Part shown: piece by piece, positions 1 through 7,806 of the stretch | How the letters are laid out: every line of letters begins with the position of its first letter | Position numbering within the stretch: position 1 is the stretch's first letter | DNA from: JAAYBR01 sp033813475 | GTDB lineage: Bacteria > Hydrogenedentota > Hydrogenedentia > Hydrogenedentales > CAITNO01 | Direction of reading: 5' to 3' | NCBI GenBank assembly: GCA_033813475.1 | Contig: JAPXRP010000034.1 | Span: 1 to 28,681 of the forward strand | DNA: 28,681 nucleotides | The notes under the pieces: generated by a model | Databases searched by the model: none | The model's input: only the letters and a program-made list of their open reading frames with translations | Told to the model about the DNA's origin: nothing | Position numbers and translations under genes: made by a program

Positions 1-185
1 TCCGCCTCGGCGGCCTCCACCACCGTGCCGTCCTCCCGCACCTCCCACACCCGCAACTCGCTGATGGCATAGTCGCTCTCGTTGACCAGCTTCATCTTGA
101 TGGTGGCATCCTTGCAGCCGGACAACGACAGCAGGACGCACACCGCCGAAACCGTCAGGACCGCGCGAAGAATCCGGGTAGTCAT
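1..185 (-). CDS. Putative lipoprotein, 3' part beyond the window
   Basis: The N-terminal 61 codons of a gene that runs off the left edge. The product starts MTTRILRAVLTVSAVCVLL and has a basic start, a hydrophobic stretch and a lipobox L21-S22-G23-C24, so it should be exported and lipid-anchored through Cys24. The visible mature part (KDATIKMKLVNESDYAIS, then ELRVWEVREDGTVVE) looks like the start of a small beta-rich domain, but I do not recognise a family. The ATG at 185 is preceded by GGAG about 9 bases upstream. It lies downstream of the sialidase gene on the same strand, 111 bases away, so it may be its own unit or the tail of that operon. Function unknown. Confidence 0.7.
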   Translation of the reverse strand, partial: MTTRILRAVLTVSAVCVLLSLSGCKDATIKMKLVNESDYAISELRVWEVREDGTVVEAAEA

Positions 186-246
186 GGCGCACCGCTCCTA
201 TGGTCTGGTCCCCGGGGGGAACCCGCCTGTCAACAGTTTACAGGAA

Positions 247-290
247 GCCCCGCCGTTTCCGCAAGCAAAAAATCGTCTGAAACGGGGGGC
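247..290 (-). other. Stem-loop just after the sialidase stop codon
   Basis: GCCCCGCCGTTTC (247-259) pairs with GAAACGGGGGGC (279-290), giving a 12-bp stem with one bulged base and a 19-base loop. On the minus strand it begins 6 bases after the sialidase stop. The T-run lies in the loop rather than after the stem, so it is not a classical intrinsic terminator; it may protect the 3' end of the message. Further on there is a weak minus-strand promoter-like pair (TTGCGG, 18 bases, TAAACT) that could serve the lipoprotein gene. Confidence 0.4.
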
Positions 291-296
291 GGCGGG

Positions 297-1499
297 TCAC
301 TCGCCGCCCGCCAGCACCCAGGCCTCGTTGAACCGCGCGTGCTTGATTGTGCTGCCCTTCACCCCCTTGCGGGTGTGGGAATAAGTCACATGGACCGTGC
401 CGTCCGCCGCCTGGATCATGGACGGATAGGAGAAGGACCCGTCCTCCTTTTCCGGCTCGTTCTCCAGCGCGCGCTTCACGGGCCAGGTCGCGCCCTCGTC
501 CCCGGAATGGCACACCGTCAGTTTGTGGCGGCCGTCGGTGGTGTCGTTGCACACCAGCAGCCACGCGCCGCTCTTCAGCACCACCGCGTCCACACTGGAA
601 CCGGGGTTCCAGATGTCCATGGATTCCACGGCGGACCAGGTGTCCCCCAGGTCCTTCGACTCGGCGCGCCGGATGCGCTTGGGCAGGCCGTTGTCCCGCA
701 TGAAAACCACCACGGTGCCGTCCTTCTTCTGGGCAAAGGCCGGCTGGATGTTGGATATCTTGAGCAGGCTCTCGTCGAGGATCGGGGTGCCGCAGGTCCA
801 GGTGGCCCCGTCGTCCTCGGTCCACGCGGCGACGGAGCAGTTGAACACGTCGGAGTACAGCCCGAGGAGCATGCGCTTCTCGGAGACCATGAGCGGGGGG
901 ATGCGCGTCATCCAGCCGAGGCGCTGGTGCAGCTTGTCCTTGGCGCGCTCCCGCGCCCTGGCCACATCCTCCTTGATCTCGGGGGCGGCGTCGAGCATCG
1001 GGCCGATCGCCTCCATCCCCGTGTCCACCACCTTCAGAAACCGCTCCTCCAGCTCGCGCGGGCGGGTGTGGATCACGTCCTGCCATTGCCAGACGGGCGG
1101 GCCGTCGCCGGTGTAGTCCGTGGACACCCGGCACTTGAGCAGCGCGCCGCCCCACTGGTTGTCCTGGATGGCCACCCAGAAGAGCCACAGCTTCCCCTTC
1201 GGGTCCATGAACAGCACGGGGTTGCAGTCGGGCAGATCGGGGGTGTCCGCCATGACGAAGGGGGCCTCCCATGTGTCCGACCCGGCGCGCCGCCGGGACC
1301 CCTGCACCATCACGTCGTCGGACTGGCGCTCGCCGGAGCCGTGGAACCAGCAGGCAATCAGGTCGCCGTTGGGCGCCTGCACAATGCTGGACCCATGGTT
1401 GTGCTTGTCGTTCACGGGGAAGATGAACCCCGCCTCGTGGACGGGGGCGTCGGCGGCCGCCAGGGCCATGCAGAACAGAAGAGCGCCGGTGAGGGTCAT
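297..1499 (-). CDS. Secreted BNR-repeat sialidase-like glycosidase (GH33-like)
   Basis: A 400-residue protein with a short signal peptide (MTLTGALLFCMALAAADAP). It carries repeated Asp-box motifs of the six-bladed beta-propeller sialidase fold (S/T-x-D-x-G-x-x-W): WTEDDGATW, SKDLGDTW and SGDEGATW, plus a degenerate copy GSRRRAGSDTW. Exo-sialidases of this fold release terminal sialic or related nonulosonic acids, but many environmental members act on other sugars, so the substrate is not certain. I chose the ATG at 1499 because GGGAGA precedes it and the signal peptide starts there; an in-frame upstream extension overlaps the VOC gene and is not protein-like. It is the fifth gene of the run that begins with purM, 25 bases after the VOC gene, yet functionally unrelated to purine synthesis. 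Confidence 0.8.
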   Translation of the reverse strand: MTLTGALLFCMALAAADAPVHEAGFIFPVNDKHNHGSSIVQAPNGDLIACWFHGSGERQSDDVMVQGSRRRAGSDTWEAPFVMADTPDLPDCNPVLFMDPKGKLWLFWVAIQDNQWGGALLKCRVSTDYTGDGPPVWQWQDVIHTRPRELEERFLKVVDTGMEAIGPMLDAAPEIKEDVARARERAKDKLHQRLGWMTRIPPLMVSEKRMLLGLYSDVFNCSVAAWTEDDGATWTCGTPILDESLLKISNIQPAFAQKKDGTVVVFMRDNGLPKRIRRAESKDLGDTWSAVESMDIWNPGSSVDAVVLKSGAWLLVCNDTTDGRHKLTVCHSGDEGATWPVKRALENEPEKEDGSFSYPSMIQAADGTVHVTYSHTRKGVKGSTIKHARFNEAWVLAGGE

Positions 1500-1524
1500 G
1501 GGGGGTCTCCCGCGCGTCCGCGCG

Positions 1525-1920
1525 TCACAGCCATTGCACGAATTCAAGCACGTTGTTGTCCGGGTCCGCAACATAGGCCCATCGGACCCTGCCGGGGATT
1601 TCCAGCGGCCCCGCCAGCAGCGGCACACCCGCCGCGTCCAGCCGCGCCGCCATCGCGTCCACATCCTCCACGGCGAGGGCGACGTGGGGACAGTACGGGG
1701 GTTCCGGCTCGGGGGCTGTAAAGGGAACGGGGCGGTTATCCGCATCCAGCGGCTGGAGCAGCTCCAGGTTGCCCCCCTCGGCCTCCAGATAGGCGAAGGC
1801 CTCGTGGTGCTCCGCGTCCAGCTCGCGGAACATGAACGGGAGGCCGATCGTCTCGGTGTAGAAGGCGATGGACGCGTCCAAGTCGGCGACGCGCAGGGCC
1901 ACATGGTCCAACCGGGGCAT
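1525..1920 (-). CDS. VOC-family (glyoxalase-like) metalloprotein
   Basis: A 131-residue vicinal-oxygen-chelate protein with two beta-alpha-beta-beta-beta modules: MPRLDHVALRV and, in the second half, CPHVALAVEDVDAMAARL. The four expected metal ligands are all visible: His6, Glu53, His79 and Glu126, as in glyoxalase I and methylmalonyl-CoA epimerase. This makes a metal-dependent lyase or epimerase likely, but the exact reaction cannot be read from the sequence. Two ATGs are possible, at 1926 and 1920; the second has GGGAG at a good 6-base spacing, whereas the first abuts it, so 1920 is preferred. The gene follows purQ by 22 bases and precedes the sialidase by 25. Confidence 0.85.
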   Translation of the reverse strand: MPRLDHVALRVADLDASIAFYTETIGLPFMFRELDAEHHEAFAYLEAEGGNLELLQPLDADNRPVPFTAPEPEPPYCPHVALAVEDVDAMAARLDAAGVPLLAGPLEIPGRVRWAYVADPDNNVLEFVQWL

Positions 1921-1942
1921 GGTCATCTCCCGAGGAGCCGCC

Positions 1943-2737
1943 TCAGAGCAGCTCGCTCTTCACATAGGCCACGGCGTTGCGGAACACGCGCAGACCCATC
2001 CCCTCCTCAGGCAGGTCGTCCCGCCGGGTCCATTCGGGATGGTTGGTGCGGTCCTGGAACGCCTCCGGATGCGGCATGAGACCGAACACACGGCCAGAGG
2101 GGTCGCAGATGCCCGCAATGTCGTCCGCCGCGCCGTTGGGGTTGAAGGGGAACTCGCCGCCCGCCGGGGCGCCGTCGGGCTTCACATAGCGGAGCCCCAC
2201 CTGGCCGCCGGCCTTAAGACGCGCCAGGGTGGCGTCGTCCGCCGGAATGAACTTGCCCTCGCCGTGGCGGACGGGCAGGTCCAGGCACTCCATGCCCTTG
2301 AGCCAGACGCAGCGGGTGTCCGGGTCCACCTTGAGCCGTATCCAGCGGTTCTCGAAACGGCAGGTGTCGTTCCACGCCAGCGTCACCTCCTGCCGGAAGG
2401 CGCCGTCGAAGAGCGGGAGCAGGCCCATCTTCACCATGACCTGGAACCCGTTGCAGATGCCGATGATCAGCTTGCCGTCGGCGATGAACTGCCGGATGGG
2501 GTCGCCCAGCTTGCCGCGCAGGCGGTTGGCCAGAATCTTCCCCGACGCCACATGGTCGCCGAAGGAGAACCCGCCGGGGATGGCCATGATGTGGTAGTCC
2601 CCCAGCAGGGCGGGGTCGGCGATGACATCGTTGAGATGCACCCGCCGCGCGGACGCGCCCGCGCGCGCCAGGGCGCCCTGGGTCTCGTTGTCGCAGTTGA
2701 TCCCGAATCCGGTGAGCACGATCGCGTTGACCGACAT
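1943..2737 (-). CDS. purQ: Phosphoribosylformylglycinamidine synthase, glutaminase subunit PurQ
   Basis: Class I glutamine amidotransferase, 264 residues, that supplies ammonia to PurL for the FGAR to FGAM step (fourth step of purine synthesis, cytoplasm). The nucleophile Cys95 sits in GICNGFQ, and the His223/Glu225 pair in MPHPEAF completes the triad. The oxyanion region IPGGFSFGDHVASG is also typical. The ATG at 2737 has a GAGGACAGG ribosome site; a TTG 15 bases upstream is possible but overlaps that site. It follows purSL by 43 bases. The product is somewhat longer than small PurQ proteins of the PurS-dependent type (about 225), as seen where PurQ partners a large PurSL. Confidence 0.95.
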   Translation of the reverse strand: MSVNAIVLTGFGINCDNETQGALARAGASARRVHLNDVIADPALLGDYHIMAIPGGFSFGDHVASGKILANRLRGKLGDPIRQFIADGKLIIGICNGFQVMVKMGLLPLFDGAFRQEVTLAWNDTCRFENRWIRLKVDPDTRCVWLKGMECLDLPVRHGEGKFIPADDATLARLKAGGQVGLRYVKPDGAPAGGEFPFNPNGAADDIAGICDPSGRVFGLMPHPEAFQDRTNHPEWTRRDDLPEEGMGLRVFRNAVAYVKSELL

Positions 2738-2780
2738 GTGTCCTGTCCTCAAGGTAATGGCGCGCCCGCGCCGTCCGCGT

Positions 2781-5744
2781 TCACCACGCGAGCGGCGATT
2801 TCCAGGCGTGTTTCAGTTCCATGATGTCCGCCTCGACCCGGCCGCCGTCGCCGCAGCGCACGGAGAGCACCGGTTCGGCGGTGACGCATCCCACGGGGTG
2901 AACCGGGCTGCCCGCCAGGGCCTCCTCGAAGGCCTCCGCGTCGGCCCGGCGCACGGTGACGACGAACCGGCTCTGGCTCTCGGAGAAGAGGGCGGCCGCG
3001 CCGCAGGAGGCCCCGATGCCGGAGAGGTCAATGTCCATGCCCAGGCCGCCGGCGAAGGCGGTCTCGGCGAGGGCCACCGCGAGGCCGCCGTCGGAGCAGT
3101 CGTGGCAGGAGGCCACCAGCCCGCCCGCGATGGCGCGGTGCAGGCGCTCGTACAGCTTCCGCGCGGAGAGGGGGTTCACCAGCGGCGCGGCGCCGCCCGC
3201 GAATCCCCTCACGAGGAACCACTCGCTGCCGCCCAGCTCGTCCAGCGTGTCGCCGAGGACGTACACATAGTCCCCCGCGCGCTTGGCGTCCATGGAGACG
3301 ACGCGGGTGGCGTCGTCCATCACGGCGGCCGCCGTGAACAGCACCGTCGGCGGGATGGAAATCTTCGTGTCGCCGATCTTGTAGTCGTTCTTCATGCTGT
3401 CCTTCCCGCTGATGAGCGGGATGTCGTAGGCGACGCACAGGTCGTAGAGGGTCTCGCAGGCCTCGACGAGCTGCGCCAGCTTGTGGCGGCCGTCCGGGGT
3501 CTTGTCGCTCTGCACCGGGTCGGGCCAGCAGAAGTTGTCGAGCCCGGCGATCCGGCCCATGGGCGCGCCCACGGCCACCAGGTTGCGCACGGCCTCGTCA
3601 ATGGCGCAGGCCATCATGCTGCGCGCGTCAAGGTCGGCGTATTTCGGCGCAATGCCGCAGGCGACGGCGATGCCGCGCCTGGAGCCCGGCACCGGGCGGA
3701 TCACCCCCGCGTCGCCGGGGCCGTCGTGCGCCACGCCCTGGAACTGCTTGAGCACGCTCTGCCCGAGCACCTCGTGGTCGTACATGCGCACAAAGGACTC
3801 CTTGCTGCACACGTTGAGCGCCGCAAGCACCTGCTTCAGGTCGTCGGTGAAATCCTCCCCCGCGGGCAGCGCGGGGGACGCGGCGGGCGGCGCCGGGTCG
3901 AGGCGCGCCTCCAGCCGCATCCGCGGCAGGCCGCCGTGGAGGAACTCCATGTCGAGGGAGCCGATGAGCTTTCCGCCGAAGCGGCAGTCGAGGCGGCCGG
4001 AGTCCGTGAAGGTGCCCAGCACCGTGGCCTCCACCTCGCGGCGGCGGGCCAGGTCCAGGAAGGCGTCAATGCTCTCCGGCGGCACGGAGAGCGTCATGCG
4101 CTCCTGCGCCTCGCTCAGGAAAATCTCCCAGGGGGCCAGGCCCGCGTACTTCAGCGGGGCGCGGTCCAGGTGGATCTCCGCGCCGCCCGAGGCGCGCGCC
4201 ATCTCGCCCACGCTGGACGAGAGGCCGCCCGCGCCGTTGTCGGTGATGCACGAGAACAGGCCCGCGTCGCGCGCCTCCATGAGGAAGTCGGCCATCTTTT
4301 TCTGGGTGATCGGGTCGCCGATCTGCACCGCCGTGGCGGGGGAACCCTCGTGCAGCTCCTCGGAGGAGAAGGTCGCCCCGTGGATGCCGTCCTTGCCGAT
4401 GCGGCCGCCGGTCATGACGATCAGGTCGCCGGGCCGCGCGCCCTTCTCGTGGCTGGGCCTGCCGGCCACCTCGGCGGGAATGATGCCGCCGGTGCCGCAA
4501 AAGACCAGCGGCTTGCCCAGAAAGCGCTCGTGGAACACGATGGCGCCGTTGATGTCCGGGATGCCGCTCTGGTTGCCGCCGTCGCGCACGCCGCTGTGGA
4601 CGCCGCGCAGGACGCGGCGGGGGTGCAGGAGGCGCTTGGGAATCTCGCCGCCGTGGAAGGGCGACGCGAAGCAGAACACGTCGGTGTTGAAGACGCAGCG
4701 GCAGCCGAGACCCGCGCCGAGCACGTCGCGGTTGACGCCCACAATGCCGGTCATGGCGCCGCCGTAGGGGTCCAGCGCCGACGGGCTGTTGTGGGTCTCC
4801 GCCTTGAGGGCGAAATTGTGCCGGTCGTCGAAGCGGATGATGCCCGCGTTGTCCTCAAAGACGGAGACCAGCCAGTCCACGCGCTTGGCCACCGCGTCGG
4901 TTGTGCCCTTGACGTAGGTCTTGAAGAGGCCGTCAATCTCGCGGGTGTTCCCGTCGGCGTCGGTGTACTCGATGGCGGCCGAGAAAATCTTGTGCTTGCA
5001 GTGCTCGGACCAGGTCTGGGCGAGGCACTCCAGCTCGATGTCCGTCGGCGCGGCGGGCATCCCCAGGGCGGCGCGCGCGGCGCGCGTCTCCGGCGCGGCG
5101 TAGTGCGCCTGGATCACCTTCATCTCCGCCAGGTCGAGGGCGAGCATCATGTCGCGGCTGAGCGCCGACAGCTCCCCGTCCGGCAGGTCCAGCGGAATCT
5201 CGCGGACCGTCACATCGCCGCGCTGGGTGACCACGGGCAGGGCCAGCAGGGGCTTCCCGTCCAGGTCCGCCATCTCCGCGGCCGTCCTCACCACGGCCTG
5301 CTCGATCAGCTCGTTCGCCAGCGCGCCCGACGCGATCCGCTCCGCCGCGGCGCGGTCCACGCCCCACAGGGCGTACAGGGTGGACTTGAAGACCGCGTCG
5401 CCCTCCGGCAGGGGGCGGCCCAGCGTGTCCTGGGCGCCCTCGCGGGCGCTGCGGCCGACATTGTCCGTGACACCGGGCAGGAAACCCACCTCGACCACGC
5501 AGTCGGCGCCCGTGACCACCGAGCGGTTCACCGCGGACTCCTGGATGACGGGGTCCGTGAACAGCTCCGCGCGCAGGCGCTCCAGCTCCTCCGGGGAAAA
5601 CTCCCCAAGCAGGGTGTACACGTCCACCACGCGGGCCTCGCGCACAAGAACGCCCAGATCCTCCCGCAGGCGCGCGCAGAGGGCAACCCCGGCGGGGTCC
5701 GGACGCCCGGACTTCATCGCGACTTCGATCCTATTCACCGGCAT
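2781..5744 (-). CDS. purL: Phosphoribosylformylglycinamidine synthase, synthetase subunit PurSL (PurS-PurL fusion)
   Basis: 987 residues. The first ~80 residues (RIEVAMKSGRPDPAG ... FSPEELERLRAELFTDPVIQE) look like a PurS domain, followed by a FGAM synthetase core with the signatures TWSEHCKHK, AETHNSPSALDPYGG and DGGNQSGIP in the first half and ISGKDSMKN, CHDCSDGGLAVAL in the second. It catalyses ATP-dependent conversion of FGAR to FGAM using ammonia from PurQ. At ~990 residues it is intermediate between small PurL (~740) and the 1300-residue enzyme that includes the glutaminase, and it matches the PurSL class. The start at 5744 overlaps the purM stop by 14 bases, suggesting translational coupling. 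Confidence 0.95.
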   Translation of the reverse strand: MPVNRIEVAMKSGRPDPAGVALCARLREDLGVLVREARVVDVYTLLGEFSPEELERLRAELFTDPVIQESAVNRSVVTGADCVVEVGFLPGVTDNVGRSAREGAQDTLGRPLPEGDAVFKSTLYALWGVDRAAAERIASGALANELIEQAVVRTAAEMADLDGKPLLALPVVTQRGDVTVREIPLDLPDGELSALSRDMMLALDLAEMKVIQAHYAAPETRAARAALGMPAAPTDIELECLAQTWSEHCKHKIFSAAIEYTDADGNTREIDGLFKTYVKGTTDAVAKRVDWLVSVFEDNAGIIRFDDRHNFALKAETHNSPSALDPYGGAMTGIVGVNRDVLGAGLGCRCVFNTDVFCFASPFHGGEIPKRLLHPRRVLRGVHSGVRDGGNQSGIPDINGAIVFHERFLGKPLVFCGTGGIIPAEVAGRPSHEKGARPGDLIVMTGGRIGKDGIHGATFSSEELHEGSPATAVQIGDPITQKKMADFLMEARDAGLFSCITDNGAGGLSSSVGEMARASGGAEIHLDRAPLKYAGLAPWEIFLSEAQERMTLSVPPESIDAFLDLARRREVEATVLGTFTDSGRLDCRFGGKLIGSLDMEFLHGGLPRMRLEARLDPAPPAASPALPAGEDFTDDLKQVLAALNVCSKESFVRMYDHEVLGQSVLKQFQGVAHDGPGDAGVIRPVPGSRRGIAVACGIAPKYADLDARSMMACAIDEAVRNLVAVGAPMGRIAGLDNFCWPDPVQSDKTPDGRHKLAQLVEACETLYDLCVAYDIPLISGKDSMKNDYKIGDTKISIPPTVLFTAAAVMDDATRVVSMDAKRAGDYVYVLGDTLDELGGSEWFLVRGFAGGAAPLVNPLSARKLYERLHRAIAGGLVASCHDCSDGGLAVALAETAFAGGLGMDIDLSGIGASCGAAALFSESQSRFVVTVRRADAEAFEEALAGSPVHPVGCVTAEPVLSVRCGDGGRVEADIMELKHAWKSPLAW

Positions 5745-6798
5745 AACGAAGTTTCCCTATGTAATGGACGCGCCGATCGCCGCGCGTGATCCGGCCCACC
5801 ACCTGGCAGGTCTTCCCCGCGAGTTCTATGGTCTCCAGCGCCTTGGCCACATGGCCCTCCGGCACCACCAGCATGAAGCCGACGCCCAGGTTGAAGGTGC
5901 GGAGCATCTCCAGCTCCTCGACGCTGCCCGCCTCCTGAAGGAAACGGAACACGCCGGGCACCTCCCAGGACTCCAGGTTCACCTCGGCGCCCAGCCCCTC
6001 CGGCAGAATGCGCGGAAAGTTCTCCGTGATGCCGCCGCCCGTGATGTGGGCCATGCCGCGCACGTCCACCACCTTCATCACCAGCTGCATCAGCTTGGCG
6101 TAGCTGACGTGGGGCTCCATGAGCGCCTCGGCCACCGTCCGGCCCGTGTGCGGCATGGGGTCGTGCACCCCGAGCCCCGCCGCCTCAAACACGATCTTCC
6201 GCGCCAGGCTGTACCCGTTCGTGTGCAGCCCGGACGAGGGCAGCCCGAGGATCACGTCGCCCTCCCGGATCGCCGACCCGTCCACGATCTTCTTCCGGTC
6301 CACGATCCCCACGATTGTGCCGGCCAGGTCGTACTCGCCCGCCTGGTACATGTCCGGCATCTCCGCCGTCTCCCCGCCGATCAGCGCGCAGCCGGCATAG
6401 CGGCAGCCCGTCGTCAGCCCGCGCAGCACATCCACCACCACCTGCGGCTCCAGCTTCCCCACGGCGAAATAGTCAAGGAAGAACAGCGGGCGCGCCCCCT
6501 GCACCAGAATGTCGTTCACGCAGTGCGACACCAGGTCTATCCCGACCGTGTCGTGCTTCCCCGTCATGAAGGCCAGCTTGAGCTTCGTGCCCACGCCGTC
6601 CACACTGGACACCAGCACCGGCTCCTCCAGATTCTGGAGGTCGAGCTGGTACATGGCCCCGAAACTGCCGATGTCCTGGAGCACCTGGTCATTGAAGGTC
6701 TTCTTGACCAGCCCCTTGATCTCGGCCAGGGCCTCGTTGGCCGCGTCTATGTTGACGCCGGCATCCCGGTAACTCATCGGTTTCTTGTGTGCGCTCAT
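5731..6798 (-). CDS. purM: Phosphoribosylformylglycinamidine cyclo-ligase (AIR synthetase)
   Basis: 355 residues; converts FGAM to AIR with ATP, directly after the PurSL/PurQ step. It belongs to the same PurM/PurL ATP-binding superfamily. Signatures: MSYRDAGVNIDAAN at the N-terminus, SSVDGVGTKLKLA, the GGETAEMPDMY loop, GLPSSGLHTNGYSLAR and the C-terminal HITGGGITENFPRILP. The ATG at 6798 was chosen because family members begin close to the SYRDAGV segment; AAAGG lies 12 bases upstream, a slightly long spacing. An ATG at 6777 is the alternative. It is the first gene of purM-purSL-purQ and is divergent from a LysR regulator. Confidence 0.95.
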   Translation of the reverse strand: MSAHKKPMSYRDAGVNIDAANEALAEIKGLVKKTFNDQVLQDIGSFGAMYQLDLQNLEEPVLVSSVDGVGTKLKLAFMTGKHDTVGIDLVSHCVNDILVQGARPLFFLDYFAVGKLEPQVVVDVLRGLTTGCRYAGCALIGGETAEMPDMYQAGEYDLAGTIVGIVDRKKIVDGSAIREGDVILGLPSSGLHTNGYSLARKIVFEAAGLGVHDPMPHTGRTVAEALMEPHVSYAKLMQLVMKVVDVRGMAHITGGGITENFPRILPEGLGAEVNLESWEVPGVFRFLQEAGSVEELEMLRTFNLGVGFMLVVPEGHVAKALETIELAGKTCQVVGRITRGDRRVHYIGKLRYAGE

Positions 6799-6876
6799 AA
6801 GTGCGTGCCGCCTTTCTGTGCCGTTGCCGACGGGCAGAAGCATACCCTTTCGCCCCCCCCGGTATCCAATGAAATG

Positions 6877-6904
6877 TTATGATAAAGCGATAAGTTTCCC
6901 TTAT
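6877..6904. promoter_or_regulatory. Probable LysR-type operator between purM and the LysR gene
   Basis: ATAAGTTTCCCTTAT at 6890-6904 is a perfect 5-5-5 inverted repeat that also fits the T-N11-A pattern of LysR-type binding boxes. Just left, TTATGATAA at 6877-6885 is a second palindrome using the same ATAA/TTAT half-sites, 16 bases centre to centre. The box ends 20 bases before the LysR start codon, so autorepression is likely; control of purM is possible but unproven. Confidence 0.6.
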
Positions 6905-6924
6905 GAGCCCCGGAGACCCGCCCC

Positions 6925-7806
6925 ATGACCATCGAGTCCCTCCGCTGCTTCTGCGCCGTCGCCGAGACGGGCAGTTTCCGGCGCGCCGCCGGGCGCGTGT
7001 TCCGCTCGCAGCCCGCCGTAAGCCAGCAGATCAAGGCCCTGGAACGCCAGCTGGGCTACGCCGTGGTCAACCGGCGCACGGGGCGGCTCACGGCGCAGGG
7101 CGAGGAGTTCTATTCACGCGCCTCCGCAATTGTGCGGTCGTTCAATGCCCTGGAGCGGGACATGGCGGACCGGGGCCCCGCCGGGGCGGGGGAGTTCCGC
7201 CTGGGCGCGAGCGACACCACGGCGGTCCACTTCCTCCCGCCGCATGTGCGCCGCTTCACCGAACGGATGCCGCGCACGCGGCTGGTCATCACCACGCGCA
7301 GCTCGGACGCCATCGCGGCGCAGGTGCTCCGGGGCGAGCTGGACCTGGGCCTGGTCACCCTGCCGCAGAACCACCCCGAACTGGAAGAGGCGGTTCTGTT
7401 CCGGCAGCTTCTGGTGCCGGTGGTGCCGGCGGGCCATCCCCTGGCGGCGGCCGGCGAGGTCGGCTGGCCCGACCTGGCCGGCCTGCCCATGCTGCTGATA
7501 GACCGCCGCACCCGCACGGGCGCGGCGCTCCGGGAACATTTCGAGAAGGTGGGTTTTTCGCCCCAGGTGGTGCTGGACAGCGGGTCCTTCGAGGTGGTCA
7601 AGCGCTATCTCGCCGAGGGGGCGGGGGTCTCGTTTCTGCCCGAGGGCATCCTGACCCCGTCGGACACGGGGCTGCGGGCGCTGGAGATGCCGGACCTGCC
7701 GGAGATCGTCATCGGCGCGCTCTGGCGGCGCGACACGCCCCTGTCCCGCGCGGCGGGGGTGTTCCTGGAAACGCTAAGGGACGCGGCCCCCGGTCAGCGG
7801 GGTTGA
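6925..7806 (+). CDS. LysR-type transcriptional regulator
   Basis: 293 residues. The N-terminal winged helix-turn-helix is clear (MTIESLRCFCAVAETGSF, then the SQPAVSQQIKALERQLG recognition region, residues ~1-60), followed by the linker helix and a periplasmic-binding-like effector domain from about residue 90. In that domain RGELDLGLVTLP and VLDSGSFEVVKRYLAEGAGVSFLP are typical. The effector cannot be deduced. GGAG precedes the ATG by 9 bases. It is transcribed away from purM across a 126-base gap that holds a LysR-type box, and its last 13 bases overlap the end of the convergent GntR-type gene. Confidence 0.9.
   Translation: MTIESLRCFCAVAETGSFRRAAGRVFRSQPAVSQQIKALERQLGYAVVNRRTGRLTAQGEEFYSRASAIVRSFNALERDMADRGPAGAGEFRLGASDTTAVHFLPPHVRRFTERMPRTRLVITTRSSDAIAAQVLRGELDLGLVTLPQNHPELEEAVLFRQLLVPVVPAGHPLAAAGEVGWPDLAGLPMLLIDRRTRTGAALREHFEKVGFSPQVVLDSGSFEVVKRYLAEGAGVSFLPEGILTPSDTGLRALEMPDLPEIVIGALWRRDTPLSRAAGVFLETLRDAAPGQRG

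Noticed and set aside
2622..5789. Plus-strand open frame of 1055 codons opposite purSL
   Set aside because: It is antisense to a clear PurSL and its translation is low-complexity, rich in Arg, Val, His, Gly and Ala, as expected from GC-rich codon bias.
6799..6924. Purine riboswitch upstream of purM
   Set aside because: The leader is short and none of the conserved purine-aptamer loop sequences is visible.
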